Assembly (NCBI GenBank): GCA_003023565.1
Contig: PXSA01000009.1
Span: 1-48,918, forward strand
Length of the DNA stretch: 48,918 nt
Origin: Halobacteriales archaeon QS_9_68_17
GTDB lineage: Archaea; Halobacteriota; Halobacteria; Halobacteriales; Natronoarchaeaceae
Direction of reading: 5' to 3'
Shown here piece by piece: positions 1-8,757 of this stretch. The first letter of the stretch is position 1. Every line of letters begins with the position of its first letter. The translations under genes and the position numbers were made by a program. A model generated the notes under the pieces. It was given only the letters and a program-made list of their open reading frames with translations. It had not been told where the DNA came from and did no database searches.

Positions 1-1284
1 GACCTCCCCCCGGAGGAGAAACACCCCGAACTCGACCACCCGACCGCCGACAAGCGCCACGTCCGCGCGATAGAGGACGGCACCTACGGCGACATGTGGG
101 TGTACTGCGAGACCCAGCAGGGCGAACTCATCGACTGCTCGCGCGAGATGCTCGGCAAGGCGCGGGAGATGATGGACGAGTACAACGAGGAGTACAGCGA
201 GTCGGAGCGAGTCGTCGCCGTCCTCGTCGGCGACGACGTGGAACGCCTCGCCGACGAGTGTTTCTCCTACGGCGCGGACGTCGTGGTCTACCACGAGGAC
301 GAGCGCCTCGACCGGTTCCGCCACAAGTCCTACGCGCAGGTGTTCTGCGATATGGCGCGGTGGGGCGGCGACCCCGGCGAGGGCGACCCCGACCCCGCCG
401 ACTGGCGGGACTACGACGAACCGCGCTACGTGCTGTTCCCGGCGACGAACAACGGCCGGGACCTCTCCGCGCTGGTGCAGGCCGAACTCGACTCCGGCCT
501 CGCGTCGGACTGTTCGGGGCTGTACATCGAGGAGGTGTCCATCTCGAACCCCGTGAAGACGGGGAGCGCCGGGTCGAAGAAGGTGTTCGAGCGGGTCCTG
601 CATATGAAGCGCCCGGACTTCTCCGGGTTCGAGTACTCGACGATCCTCTGTCTGGACAACCCCGACCGGGAGTTCCACCCGCAGGGCGGCTCGGTCATCC
701 CGGGGAGCTTCGAGGTGCCGGAGCCGGTCCCCGAGCGCGAGGGCGAGGTCGTCGAACACGACCTCGACCTGAACGACGACTGGTTCCGCGTCGACGTCAC
801 CGACTACGACCAACTGGACGAGGGCGTCGACCTCACGGGCCACGAGGTCGTCGTCGCGCTCGGCCGCGGCATCGGCGACGACCCCACGCGGGGTATGGAA
901 CTCGGCGTCGAACTGACGGAGGCGTTCGACGACGCCGCGCTCGGCATCACCCGGGGCATCGTCACCTCCTCGTACCAGTTCGAGGGCCACGTCGAGCGCT
1001 ACGCCGCCGAGGAGCGCCAGATCGGCGAGACGGGGCAGATCGTCGAACCGGACGTCTACGTCGCCGCGGGCATCTCCGGGGCCATCCAGCACAAGGTCGG
1101 GATGGACGAGTCCGACACGGTCATCTCGATCAACACGGACCCCGACGCCGACATCCGGGACTTCTCGGACTACTACATCGAGGGCGACGTGTTCGAGGTG
1201 TTGCCCGAACTGACCGAGGCGGTCGAGCGCGGCGAGTTCGTGAGAGCGGTCGCCGACGGCACCGGGGGTGAGGGCGATGGCTGA
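1..1284 (+). CDS. etfA: Electron transfer flavoprotein alpha subunit (5' truncated by window)
   Basis: The reading frame is open from the first base, so the N-terminus lies outside the window. ETF alpha carries FAD and passes electrons from acyl-CoA and other dehydrogenases to the membrane quinone pool. The C-terminal FAD-binding domain is clear: a GRGIG turn, then SSYQ, then the stretch QIGETGQIVEP followed by AAGISGAIQHKVGM and the INTDPDADI segment typical of all EtfA proteins. The upstream part has the nucleotide-binding-like fold of the family (VVAVLVGDDVERLADE, then a GADVVVYHED strand). The stop codon overlaps the next gene by 8 bases, so this is an etf (fix-type) operon with an ETF:quinone oxidoreductase downstream. 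The beta subunit is presumably upstream, outside the window. Confidence 0.93.
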   Translation, partial: DLPPEEKHPELDHPTADKRHVRAIEDGTYGDMWVYCETQQGELIDCSREMLGKAREMMDEYNEEYSESERVVAVLVGDDVERLADECFSYGADVVVYHEDERLDRFRHKSYAQVFCDMARWGGDPGEGDPDPADWRDYDEPRYVLFPATNNGRDLSALVQAELDSGLASDCSGLYIEEVSISNPVKTGSAGSKKVFERVLHMKRPDFSGFEYSTILCLDNPDREFHPQGGSVIPGSFEVPEPVPEREGEVVEHDLDLNDDWFRVDVTDYDQLDEGVDLTGHEVVVALGRGIGDDPTRGMELGVELTEAFDDAALGITRGIVTSSYQFEGHVERYAAEERQIGETGQIVEPDVYVAAGISGAIQHKVGMDESDTVISINTDPDADIRDFSDYYIEGDVFEVLPELTEAVERGEFVRAVADGTGGEGDG

Positions 1285-2867
1285 CGCCGAGCACTACGAG
1301 GCGGTCGTCGTCGGCGCGGGGCCGGGCGGTGCCGCGGCCGCGGCGACGCTCGCCCGAAACGGCGTGGAGACGCTGGTGCTGGAACGCGGCGTCGACGCCG
1401 GGTCGAAGAACGTCAGCGGCGGCCTCATCTACGCCGAGGAGTCCGCGCCGTACACCATCGACACGCTGTTCCCCGGCTTCCGCGGCGCGGCCTCCGAGCG
1501 GCCCGTCACGAAGTACTACCTGCACAACGTCGCCGGCGACCGTGTGAAGACGTTCGACATCACCGACCTGCACGAGCACGACACGGAGTGGTCCGACGCC
1601 GTCCTCCGGCGGCGGATGGACTCGTGGCTCTCTCCTGCGGGAAGATAGCGAGATCGTCGGCGTCACCTGCGACGAACTCGACCCCGTCCGCGCGGACCTG
1701 GTCGTCGCCGCAGACGGCGTCAACTCCGAACTCGCCCGCGAGGCCGGCCTGATGGACTGGGAGGAGCCGGCGGAGTGGTTCCAGGGCGTCAAGGCCGTCG
1801 TCGACGTGCCGGACGTCGACGAGCGGTTCGACCTCGGCCCGGACGAGGGAGCGGCCCACCTGTTCTCGGGCGACCTCTTCGACGGCGTCCGCGGCGGTGG
1901 GTTCGTCTACACGAACCGCGACTCGCTGTCGGTGGGCACCGTGTTCCACCTCGACAGCCTCGTCGCGGAGGAGGCGGAGCCGCACGAACTGCTCGACGCG
2001 CTGCTCACGCATCCCCTGCTCGCCGACTGGATCGGCGACGAGTACCGCGAGCGGGAGTACGCCGCGAAGCTCGTCCCGGACTCGAAGAAGGTGGCCCACC
2101 GGGACCCCCACGAGGACCGCCTGGTGCTCGTGGGCGACGCCGGCGGGCAGATGCAGGCGCAGGGACCGATCATCAAGGGGATGAACCACGCCGTGACGGC
2201 CGGCGCGCTCGCCGCGGAGGCGTTCGTCGAGGCCAAATCGCGCGGCGACACCGACAGCGCCGGCGAGCGCTACGCGAAGAAGCTCCGCGACGAGGGCGTG
2301 ATGGAGAAGCTACGGCCGAAACGCTACGAGGTGGCGAGCGCCCTCGGCGAGAACGAGCGCGCGACCGAACTCGCGGACCGCGCGCTGGAGTCGCGGCTCG
2401 GTCGCCTCGGCGTTCGCGCGCTGGACGACCGGCTGGAGAGCCTCTACTCGTCGCCGTTCCTCGCGATGCTCGCGCCGGACACCCGGACGCCGTACGTGAC
2501 GATGCCGACGGTCATCGCGGAGGAACTGGGGACGCGTGTCGGCGGCGAGGCCGACTACGAGCCGCCGGACCTGGCCGACCGCATCGGGGACCTCACCTAC
2601 GACACGGACGTGGGCAACCCCCATATCGAACTGCTGGACAACTCCGCGGAGGCGAGCGGCGCGGCGGTGCACGCCTGCCCCGTCAGCGCGAGGGGGTTCG
2701 GCGGCGGCTGTTACCGCGAGGAGACGGTCACGGTCAACGGCCACGAAGAGACCGCGGTCAGCCTCGACACCCAGCCCTGCGTGGAGTGTGGCACCTGTGC
2801 CATCGTCGCCGAGACGGACTGGGAGCACCCGCGCGGGGGCAGGGGCGTCGAGTTCCGCGAGGGGTGA
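1277..2867 (+). pseudogene. fixC: ETF:quinone oxidoreductase (FixC type), broken by internal deletion/frameshift
   Basis: The product would take electrons from ETF and reduce menaquinone at the membrane. The first part (ATG 1277) has the Rossmann FAD motif VVVGAGPGGAAAAATLA and runs to MDSWL near 1632, then hits a stop at 1646. The rest continues in another frame from about 1634: LLREDSEIVGVTCDELDP, AADGVNSELARE, GDAGGQMQAQGPIIKGMNHAV, and a C-terminal Fe-S module with CPVSARGF and PCVECGTC. Homologues have roughly 20-25 residues between MDSWL and LLRE that are missing here, so this looks like a deletion of some 60-80 bases plus loss of frame, not a single-base slip. The ATG overlaps the etfA stop. 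Either the gene is dead or the assembly is wrong at 1632-1640. Confidence 0.8.
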
Positions 2868-2873
2868 CGCGAG

Positions 2874-3257
2874 ATGACCGCGACGGACGCCGATGCTGAC
2901 GCCGGGACCGGCGACCGGGTCGACGACCTCGCGGACCGCGCCGCGGCGGCTCGGGCATCGTTCGACCCGCCGGCGGACCCGCCGGACGAGGAACGGGCGC
3001 TGTCGCTCCTGCGCGAGGGGTTCGGCCCGACCGTCTCGCTGTACGTGGAGTGCCGGACCGGCGGCGACCCCGTCCGGTTCGGCCAGGCGGAGTTCGACCG
3101 ACTGGAGCGGGCGATGAACGACTGGTTAGAGCTGTACGCCGCCTGCTACGGCGTCGAGATCGACGCGGACCACACCGTCCGGACGGCCGCGGAGGCCCTG
3201 CTCGACACGCACGACCTGCCCGCCGTTGCCCGGATCCTGACGGGCGTCCCGGAGTAG
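2874..3257 (+). CDS. Conserved haloarchaeal hypothetical protein next to etf genes
   Basis: This 127-residue acidic protein starts six bases after the stop of the oxidoreductase gene and reads in the same direction, so it is probably co-transcribed with the ETF operon. I recognise no catalytic motif. Residues 1-25 are Asp/Ala-rich and probably disordered; the remainder looks mostly helical with one strand (PTVSLYVECRTG) and a DLPAVARILTGVPE tail. There is no signal peptide or membrane segment. Its position suggests an accessory role with the flavoprotein system, but that is inference from neighbourhood only. Confidence 0.75.
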   Translation: MTATDADADAGTGDRVDDLADRAAAARASFDPPADPPDEERALSLLREGFGPTVSLYVECRTGGDPVRFGQAEFDRLERAMNDWLELYAACYGVEIDADHTVRTAAEALLDTHDLPAVARILTGVPE

Positions 3258-3347
3258 CCGGACCGACGCCGTACGGCGGACGACGCCGGGTTTCGCCGGT
3301 CTTCCGCCGGGGAGCGGCCGCCCTGTTGCCGATAATGAGAGTTCGTG

Positions 3348-3354
3348 ATAAAAT
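3348..3354 (+). promoter_or_regulatory. TATA element of the HTH-acetyltransferase gene
   Basis: An ataaaat core lies about 30 bases before ATG 3384 in otherwise GC-rich sequence. The spacing predicts transcription starting at or just before the ATG, i.e. a leaderless mRNA. This decides against the in-frame GTG at 3345, which would sit inside the promoter. Confidence 0.6.
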
Positions 3355-3383
3355 CTAAGTCCTGCCGAGTGCTAACGGTGAAC

Positions 3384-4115
3384 ATGGAACTGACCGGCGA
3401 GTTCGAGTTCGGCCACGACGACCGGCGAGAGATCTACGACTACGTCGAGAGTCACGGGTCGCTGGAACCGAAGCGACTGCGGCGCGCCCTCGACATGGAC
3501 CCGCGGGGGTTCGGTCACCACGTCGCGATCCTCAAGCGCGACGGCGTACTGGAGGAGGTCGACGGCGAACTCCGCGTCGCGTTCGAGGACGCCGACACCG
3601 AGGAGTTCGAGGCCGACGGCGTCGACTGCACCATCCGGCAGGCCAGACAGGAGGACCTCACCGGTCTCGTCGGGTCCATCCGCGACGTGGCGGAGGCGGG
3701 AAGCTACATCGAGGCCGAGACGGTCGCCGACGTCATCGACCACGAGGAGGTGCTCCTGCGCCACAACGAACTGGAGTCGCGCATCTTCTTCGTCGCCACC
3801 GTCGACGACGAGGTGGTCGGGTGGGTCCACATCGAGGTGCCCGAGGTCGGCAAACTCGAACACACCGCGCGCCTCACCGTCGGCGTTCTGGAGGAGTACC
3901 GCGGGCACGGTATCGGCGAGCGCCTGCTCGACCGCGGCGTGAACTGGGCCGCCGAGAACGGCTACGAGAAGATCTACCAGAGCGTCCCATCGACGAACCA
4001 GGAGGCCATCGACTTCCTCACCGAACACGGGTGGGACACGGAGGCCGTCCGCGAGGACCACTACAAGGTGGACGACGAGTACGTCGACGAAGTGATGATG
4101 GCCCGCGAGCTGTAG
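3384..4115 (+). CDS. Winged-helix HTH fused to GNAT acetyltransferase
   Basis: The 243-residue product has two parts. Residues 1-70 form a winged-helix-like domain (REIYDYVESHGSLEPKRL, then FGHHVAILKRDGVLEEVDG, the usual recognition-helix and wing pattern of ArsR-type regulators). Residues from about 80 onward are a GNAT N-acetyltransferase with acetyl-CoA motif A in LTVGVLEEYRGHGIGERLL (R/Q-x-x-G-x-G form) and a motif-B-like NQEAIDFLTEHGW. The start is set by the TATA element 30 bases upstream. A DNA-binding domain joined to an acetyltransferase suggests a one-component regulator sensing acetyl-CoA or a small amine, or acetylation of chromatin or tRNA targets; the sequence does not tell which. 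Confidence 0.87.
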   Translation: MELTGEFEFGHDDRREIYDYVESHGSLEPKRLRRALDMDPRGFGHHVAILKRDGVLEEVDGELRVAFEDADTEEFEADGVDCTIRQARQEDLTGLVGSIRDVAEAGSYIEAETVADVIDHEEVLLRHNELESRIFFVATVDDEVVGWVHIEVPEVGKLEHTARLTVGVLEEYRGHGIGERLLDRGVNWAAENGYEKIYQSVPSTNQEAIDFLTEHGWDTEAVREDHYKVDDEYVDEVMMAREL

Positions 4116-4129
4116 GCCCGACCCCCGCG

Positions 4130-4285
4130 CTACAGGTTTGCGTCCTCTATCGGGTTCGCGACGATCCCCGCTTTCTGCGCGAGGACGCGCCCGTGCGCCG
4201 CACAGACCAGCCGATTCTCCGCCCACGGCACGTGTAGGCGCACCGCCGCTTCCCGGTCGCAGTCCTCCTCGGTACACGTCCGCAT
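4130..4285 (-). CDS. 51-residue zinc-binding micro-protein
   Basis: A short gene convergent with the acetyltransferase, ending 15 bases from its stop. The peptide begins MRTCTEEDCDREAAVRLHVP and contains Cys4, Cys9, Cys28 and His31 in a CX4C...CX2H arrangement expected to bind one zinc, followed by ALA/VANPIEDANL at the C-terminus. The third-position GC bias and lack of internal stops support coding. Haloarchaea carry many such zinc micro-proteins of unknown role. The gene is too small for most gene callers and may be missed in annotation. Confidence 0.68.
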   Translation of the reverse strand: MRTCTEEDCDREAAVRLHVPWAENRLVCAAHGRVLAQKAGIVANPIEDANL

Positions 4286-4393
4286 GGTCGGTAGATCGGC
4301 GCGAACGGTCTTCGCTCTACCGGTGATCCGAGGGACCGCTGACCGGTCCCGCCGCAGCGATCACCTGTCGTCCAAACGCGCACGGGAGACAGA

Positions 4394-5095
4394 GACAGCG
4401 CGACAGCCGTCGGTGCGTCCTCGGGTGTCGGTCGGGAACTGGGGCGCGAACTCGCCGCCGACGGCTACGAGGTCGGCCTCGCCGCCCGGAGCCTCGACCG
4501 CCTGCGAGGTCGGTGAGGCGCTACCGACGAAGAGCTACGTCGCGCGCATGGACGGGAGTGACCCCGAGGAGGCGCGCGACCGGTTCCACCGCCTCGCCGA
4601 CGCGATGGGCGGCGTCCGTCGTCGTCGTCAACGCCGGCACCGCGCGGGTGAACCCGGACCTCGACTGGGACCCCGAGCGCGAGACGGTCGACGTGAACGT
4701 CCACGGGTTCGCGGCGACCGCGGCCGCGGCGATGGACCGCTTCGAGGAGCGCGGCGCGGGCCATCCGGTCGGCGTCTCCTCCGTCGCGGCGCGCGTCGGC
4801 AACGGCGACGCGCCGGCGTACGGCGCGTCGAAGGCGTTCGTCTCGAACTACCTCGCCGGTCTCCGCGCCCGCACCGAGGGGACGTAACCGTCATGACGAT
4901 CGAACCGGGCGACGTGGACACCGACCTGATGCTCGGCGACGCGTTCCGGGTGGCGTCGCCGGAGACGGCGGCCGAGCGGACCGCCGACGCGATCCGAGCG
5001 AAGCGGTCGCACGCCTGCGTCACCCGCCGCTGGCGACTGGTCGCGTGGCTGCTGGGGGCGTGCCGGGGTCGGTCCTCCGGCGGGGCCTCCCGTAG
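4394..5095 (+). pseudogene. Short-chain dehydrogenase/reductase, multiply frameshifted
   Basis: Fragments in successive frames make one SDR protein: AVGASSGVGRELGREL (NAD(P)-binding TGxxxGxG-type turn, from about 4406), then LPTKSYVARMDGSDPEEARD (second frame, about 4520-4610), then VVVVNAGTARVNPDLDW and the catalytic YGASK (third frame, about 4620-4887, stop at 4885), then TIEPGDVDTDLML and VTRRWRLVAWLLG (from about 4893), and finally VPGSVLRRGLP ending at TAG 5093-5095 after another shift. No start codon is visible before the glycine motif. At least four lesions make expression as one enzyme implausible. The gene is convergent with tmcA, two bases from its stop. Confidence 0.85.
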
Positions 5096-5097
5096 CC

Positions 5098-7341
5098 CTA
5101 TTCGCGGAACCGCTCCCGCTGCTCGCGGGCCGTCTCGTCGCCGTACGCCTCGACCAGCGGTTCGCACGCGTCGCCGAGCGCCCGCATGCACTGGCGCGCG
5201 GAGGGGAAGTCGAGCGCGTCGGCCACCGCAGGCCACTCGCGGGCCTGTAGCGCCCGCAGGACGAGCAGGCGCTCCTCGCGGGGCGTCAGGTCCGCCTCGC
5301 CCTCGGCGAGGTGTCGGACCGCGAGCGCGCGGAACGGCCGCGGCGACACGTCGAACAGCCCCGGGCCGTAGGCGGCGTCGGCGACCACGCGCCACTCGTA
5401 CGGCGTCAGGTCGAGGTCGGGGGTCGCCCCGACGGCCCGGAGCGCGGCCCGCACCACGTCGGGGTCCGCGTCGTCGAGCGCGTCCGAGAGGACGCTCCCG
5501 ACCCGGCGGACGAACCGCCGGGAGTGGCGGTCGCGGAGGTCGCGCCCGGCGGCGGAGAGCGGGTTCAGCATCACCGCGGAGTACTCGCCGCTGGCGTCGT
5601 TGCGGGTCGTCGAGAGGTGGACCGTCGAGTAGCCGTTCTCGCGCCAGAAGTCGACGAGGCCGGGGGCCGCGCCGTAGCCGACGCTCAGGTAGTCGAGACC
5701 CGCGAACTCGTCCCTTACGGCGTCGAGCAGACGAGAGCCCAGCCCCCGCGAGCGAGCGTCGTGATGGGTGGCGATCCGGACGACGCGGCGACCGGCGGGC
5801 GCGCCGGCGTCCTCGTCGCGCAGTTGGCTGGTGAGCACGTCCGGCACCATGTTCCCCCGGACGCGACCGCCCTCGTACGTCTCCGCGCGGATATCGGCGG
5901 GCAGGTCGCCCTCGCGAGCGAGGAGTGCCACGCTGACCACGTGGCCGCCCTGCGTGAGCGCCCGCACGGAGAGGTTCGGCGCGTCGAGCAGGCGCGCGAG
6001 GTCGTTCGGTTCGGTCCGGTAGTGCGCCAGCACGAGCAGGCCGAACGCCTCGCGGAGCAGGCGCTCGTCGGCGAGCAGGTCGGCCGGAGCGAGCGACTCG
6101 TACTCGACCGTCTCGGGCGTCGCGTCAGTCACGAGCGGTTCGACCGGGGGTCGCGCGTCGAGCAGGAGCGCCCGGAACGCCCACACCTCGACGGGGTCGC
6201 CGCCGGCGTACCGGACGGGGTCGTCGAGGCGGACGTCCGTCACCGCGCGGTCGCTCCCCGCGAGGCGGTCCCGGAAACGGACGGAGAAGCCCCGGCCCGC
6301 GCCCTCGTAGCCGTGGACGGTCGTGGCGAAGGCGACGCGGTCGGCCGTGAGGAACGATTCGAGCAGGCCGACGGGGAGCGCGGCGGCCTCGTCGACGAAG
6401 ACCGCGTCCGGGTCGCCGGGCAGGTCCGCGGCCTCGACCGCGCGGGCGAACCGGACGCACCCGCCGCCCGCCGCGTCGATCCGCTGTGGGGGGTCGCGGT
6501 CGACGCCGGTCAGTGCGCCCTCCGCGTCCAGCAGTTCGCGGACCCTGAGGAACGCCTCGCGGGCGCTCCGGTACTGGCGGGCCGTCACGAGCACGTCGTC
6601 GCCCGAGAGCGCGAGCGCTCCGGCGGCCAGCCCCGCGGCGCTCGACTTCCCGCGACCGCGGTCGGCCTCGGCGACCACGGCGGTGTCCGTCTCGCGGAGC
6701 GCCTCGAACGCCCGCACGGCGTCTACCTGGTCGGTCGTTAGGCAGGCCTCGTAGGCGGCGGCCGGGAACGCTCGCTCGTCCTCGGCCGGGACCGTGACGG
6801 GGTCGGCGGGAAGCCGCGGAGCGGGGTCCGTCAGGCCGTCGCGTTCCACCGTGCCCGCGTCGGCGTCGTAGACGGCGATCCCCCGGTGCTCGCGGAGCGT
6901 GCGGACGAACCGCTCGCGGAAGTTCCCGGTCACGTCGGCGACGCCGAAGGGGGGCACCGCGAGGCTCTCGTCGAAGCCGTCGCGGCGGTCCGGCCAGTCG
7001 TCGAGCGGCGGCGCGAGCAGGACGAACAGGCCGCCGCCGTCCACCGCGCCGACCACGCGCCCGACGGCGTTCGGGCGCAGTTCCTCGTGAGCGTCGACGA
7101 CGACGGCGTCGCGCGTTTCGCCCAGCAGGTCGCCGGCGCGGTCCGGGGGCAGGCGTTCACACCGGAACCGGTCGTTCGGCCCGACGAGCGTCGTCCGCGA
7201 GAGGGGGAGGTCGAGGCCGTCGAGGAGTGCCCCGACCGCGTCGTAACAGGCGTCGCGGCCGCCGGCGACGACCAGCATCCGGCGCTCGTCGGCGCGGCGT
7301 GCCTCCTCGCGGAGCGACCCGGCCAGCGCGACTGCGTTCAT
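5098..7341 (-). CDS. tmcA: tRNA(Met) cytidine acetyltransferase TmcA
   Basis: The 747-residue product matches the TmcA/Kre33/NAT10 family, which makes N4-acetylcytidine in tRNA (and in archaea probably rRNA) using acetyl-CoA and ATP. Visible landmarks: N-terminal DUF1726-like domain (about 1-190), RNA-helicase-type P-loop GRGKSS at 229-234, a Walker B-like VFVDEAAALP at 314-323, a GNAT domain with acetyl-CoA motif RSRGLGSRLL near 530-539, and a C-terminal tRNA-binding region. The length is normal for archaeal members. ATG 7341 is chosen because the motif-bearing frame begins there and upstream in-frame sequence is non-conserved and lies in the divergent promoter region of rpl7ae. Confidence 0.95.
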   Translation of the reverse strand: MNAVALAGSLREEARRADERRMLVVAGGRDACYDAVGALLDGLDLPLSRTTLVGPNDRFRCERLPPDRAGDLLGETRDAVVVDAHEELRPNAVGRVVGAVDGGGLFVLLAPPLDDWPDRRDGFDESLAVPPFGVADVTGNFRERFVRTLREHRGIAVYDADAGTVERDGLTDPAPRLPADPVTVPAEDERAFPAAAYEACLTTDQVDAVRAFEALRETDTAVVAEADRGRGKSSAAGLAAGALALSGDDVLVTARQYRSAREAFLRVRELLDAEGALTGVDRDPPQRIDAAGGGCVRFARAVEAADLPGDPDAVFVDEAAALPVGLLESFLTADRVAFATTVHGYEGAGRGFSVRFRDRLAGSDRAVTDVRLDDPVRYAGGDPVEVWAFRALLLDARPPVEPLVTDATPETVEYESLAPADLLADERLLREAFGLLVLAHYRTEPNDLARLLDAPNLSVRALTQGGHVVSVALLAREGDLPADIRAETYEGGRVRGNMVPDVLTSQLRDEDAGAPAGRRVVRIATHHDARSRGLGSRLLDAVRDEFAGLDYLSVGYGAAPGLVDFWRENGYSTVHLSTTRNDASGEYSAVMLNPLSAAGRDLRDRHSRRFVRRVGSVLSDALDDADPDVVRAALRAVGATPDLDLTPYEWRVVADAAYGPGLFDVSPRPFRALAVRHLAEGEADLTPREERLLVLRALQAREWPAVADALDFPSARQCMRALGDACEPLVEAYGDETAREQRERFRE

Positions 7342-7462
7342 GCGACCCCCTTCGCCCCGGCGGGTAAGGGGTTTTGCGCTTGCGGGCGGCGGTCCGCGAC
7401 GGGCGACCCCCGTGGCGGCTGGCCGTGTCGCTGTCTCACACGGCACCGAACGTTTGAAAGCG

Positions 7463-7470
7463 CTTTTATG
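7463..7470 (+). promoter_or_regulatory. TATA element for rpl7ae operon
   Basis: The element cttttatg stands out in GC-rich DNA. Transcription would start near 7490-7500, giving rpl7ae a leader of about 150 bases, unusually long for this window where many genes are leaderless. Confidence 0.55.
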
Positions 7471-7507
7471 GGGTGGCGCGCTATTCGGTTCTACAGCCCG
7501 CGCGGGG

Positions 7508-7554
7508 TTGATGATGCTCCTAGCCGCACAGGATTCTCGCCGTCGGGAAACTGA
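7508..7554 (+). other. C/D-box-like (K-turn-like) element in the rpl7ae leader
   Basis: In the predicted leader there is ttgatga at 7508-7514 (one base off the box C consensus RTGATGA) and ctga at 7551-7554 (box D). Paired C and D boxes form a K-turn, the RNA fold bound by L7Ae, and the downstream gene is L7Ae. The closing stem is weak and no clear internal D'/C' pair is seen, so this is a tentative call. The rest of 7342-7645 (304 bases between tmcA and rpl7ae) holds the promoter and no other gene that I can support. Confidence 0.3.
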
Positions 7555-7645
7555 CGGCCGTCGGGGATCTCCCCGGCGGTTCCCGGCCGCCACCGACGTG
7601 GCGACGGCAGGGGAGCGCGAGCCCACGCGCGGGAGGTGACTAACA

Positions 7646-8008
7646 ATGCCAGTATACGCAGATTTCGACGTCCCGGCTGACCTCCAGGACGACGCCATCG
7701 AGGCGCTCGAGGTCGCCCGGGACACAGGTACGGTAAAGAAAGGTACGAACGAGACGACGAAGGCGGTCGAGCGCGGCAACGCCGAACTCGTCTACGTCGC
7801 CGAAGACGTTCAGCCCGAGGAGATCGTGATGCATCTGCCCGAACTCGCCGACGAGAAGGGTATCTCCTTCGTCTTCATCGACACTCAGGACGACGTCGGC
7901 CACGCGGCCGGCCTCGAAGTCGGCAGCGCCGCCGCCGCGGTCGTCGACGCCGGTGAGGCCGGCGATGACGTCGAGGACATCGCCGACAAAGTCGAGGACC
8001 TCCGCTGA
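7646..8008 (+). CDS. rpl7ae: Ribosomal protein L7Ae
   Basis: The 120-residue protein has the L7Ae/L30e core: [16 protein letters not shown] (K-turn RNA-binding helix), [20 protein letters not shown], then [21 protein letters not shown]. It binds K-turns in 23S rRNA and is a core subunit of archaeal box C/D and H/ACA RNPs and RNase P. It heads an operon with rps28e (11-base gap), rpl24e and ndk, a gene order common in archaea. A SD-like ggaggtg lies 7-13 bases before the ATG. The long leader with a possible K-turn makes autogenous control conceivable. Confidence 0.97.
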   Translation: MPVYADFDVPADLQDDAIEALEVARDTGTVKKGTNETTKAVERGNAELVYVAEDVQPEEIVMHLPELADEKGISFVFIDTQDDVGHAAGLEVGSAAAAVVDAGEAGDDVEDIADKVEDLR

Positions 8009-8019
8009 GGCGATAACCA

Positions 8020-8250
8020 ATGAGCGCTGAAGAGACCGAAGACGGATCCACGTCCACGCCCGCAGAGGTCATCGAGATCGTGGGCAAAACCGGAATGCAC
8101 GGCGAGGCCATGCAGGTCAAGTGCCGCATCCGGGAAGGCGAGAACCAGGGCCGAATCATCACTCGAAACTGTCTCGGCCCCGTCCGCGAGGGCGACGTTC
8201 TCCAGCTCCGCGAGACCGCCCGCGAGGCCGACTCCATCGGGGGGCAGTAA
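8020..8250 (+). CDS. rps28e: 30S ribosomal protein S28e
   Basis: The 76-residue product contains the invariant S28e segment: [20 protein letters not shown], then [20 protein letters not shown] and a RETAREAD C-terminus. S28e sits in the small subunit near the mRNA exit. The first 15 residues are acidic (Glu/Asp/Ser/Thr), a usual halophilic extension. The gene lies between rpl7ae and rpl24e with gaps of 11 and 2 bases, so it is translated from the same message. Confidence 0.97.
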   Translation: MSAEETEDGSTSTPAEVIEIVGKTGMHGEAMQVKCRIREGENQGRIITRNCLGPVREGDVLQLRETAREADSIGGQ

Positions 8251-8252
8251 CG

Positions 8253-8681
8253 ATGCCGCAGACGCGAGAGTGCGACTACTGCGGGCAGACCATCGAACCC
8301 GGCACCGGGACGATGTTCGTCCGCACCGACGGTTCGACGACGTACTACTGCTCCAGCAAGTGCGAGAAGAACGCCGACCTCGGTCGCGAACCGCGCGAGA
8401 CCGAGTGGACGGCCGCCGGCCGCGAGCAGGCCGACCGCCGCGCGTCCCAAGCCACACAGGAGCCCGCCGCTACGGGGGGCCGCGAGGAGCAGGACATCGA
8501 CGAGTCGACTGACGACGCCGAAGCGGAGTCCGAAGAAGTCGAGCCGGCTGACGACGCCGAAGCGGTCGACGAGACCGCCGAAGCCGAGGCGTCCGAGCCG
8601 GCTGACGACGCCGAAGCGGAGTCCGAAGAAGCCGAGGGAGCCGAGGAAGCCGAGGAAGCCGAAGAGGAGACCGAAGAATGA
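8253..8681 (+). CDS. rpl24e: 50S ribosomal protein L24e with long acidic repeat tail
   Basis: Residues 1-65 are a complete L24e: zinc ligands Cys7, Cys10, Cys33 and Cys37 (CX2C...CX3C), the segment [19 protein letters not shown], and an Arg-rich helix. Haloarchaeal L24e usually ends near here. This protein continues for about 75 residues of almost pure Glu/Asp/Ala/Ser, including a repeated [10 protein letters not shown] unit (two near-identical 30-bp DNA copies around 8510-8540 and 8600-8630) and a terminal [12 protein letters not shown] run. The tail resembles acidic ribosomal stalk tails in composition. The frame is open throughout and ends before the ndk promoter-less gap, so the tail is real coding sequence unless the assembly is wrong. 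Confidence 0.93.
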   Translation: MPQTRECDYCGQTIEPGTGTMFVRTDGSTTYYCSSKCEKNADLGREPRETEWTAAGREQADRRASQATQEPAATGGREEQDIDESTDDAEAESEEVEPADDAEAVDETAEAEASEPADDAEAESEEAEGAEEAEEAEEETEE

Positions 8682-8757
8682 TCCCCGGAAACCGCTTTCT
8701 CACCTCCGGCTCGGACTCCGATCGCCGACGTCACGCTCGCCACCGGAGGTGGCTCGC

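Noticed and set aside
4284..5834. A 516-codon open frame on the plus strand.
   Set aside because: It is Arg/Pro/Gly-rich antisense to tmcA after the SDR remnant, with composition typical of shadow frames in high-GC DNA.
7508..7554. A full C/D guide RNA for tRNA(Met) or rRNA in the rpl7ae leader.
   Set aside because: No internal D'/C' boxes and no guide segment that I could match to tRNA(Met) or to known rRNA targets; kept only as a K-turn candidate.
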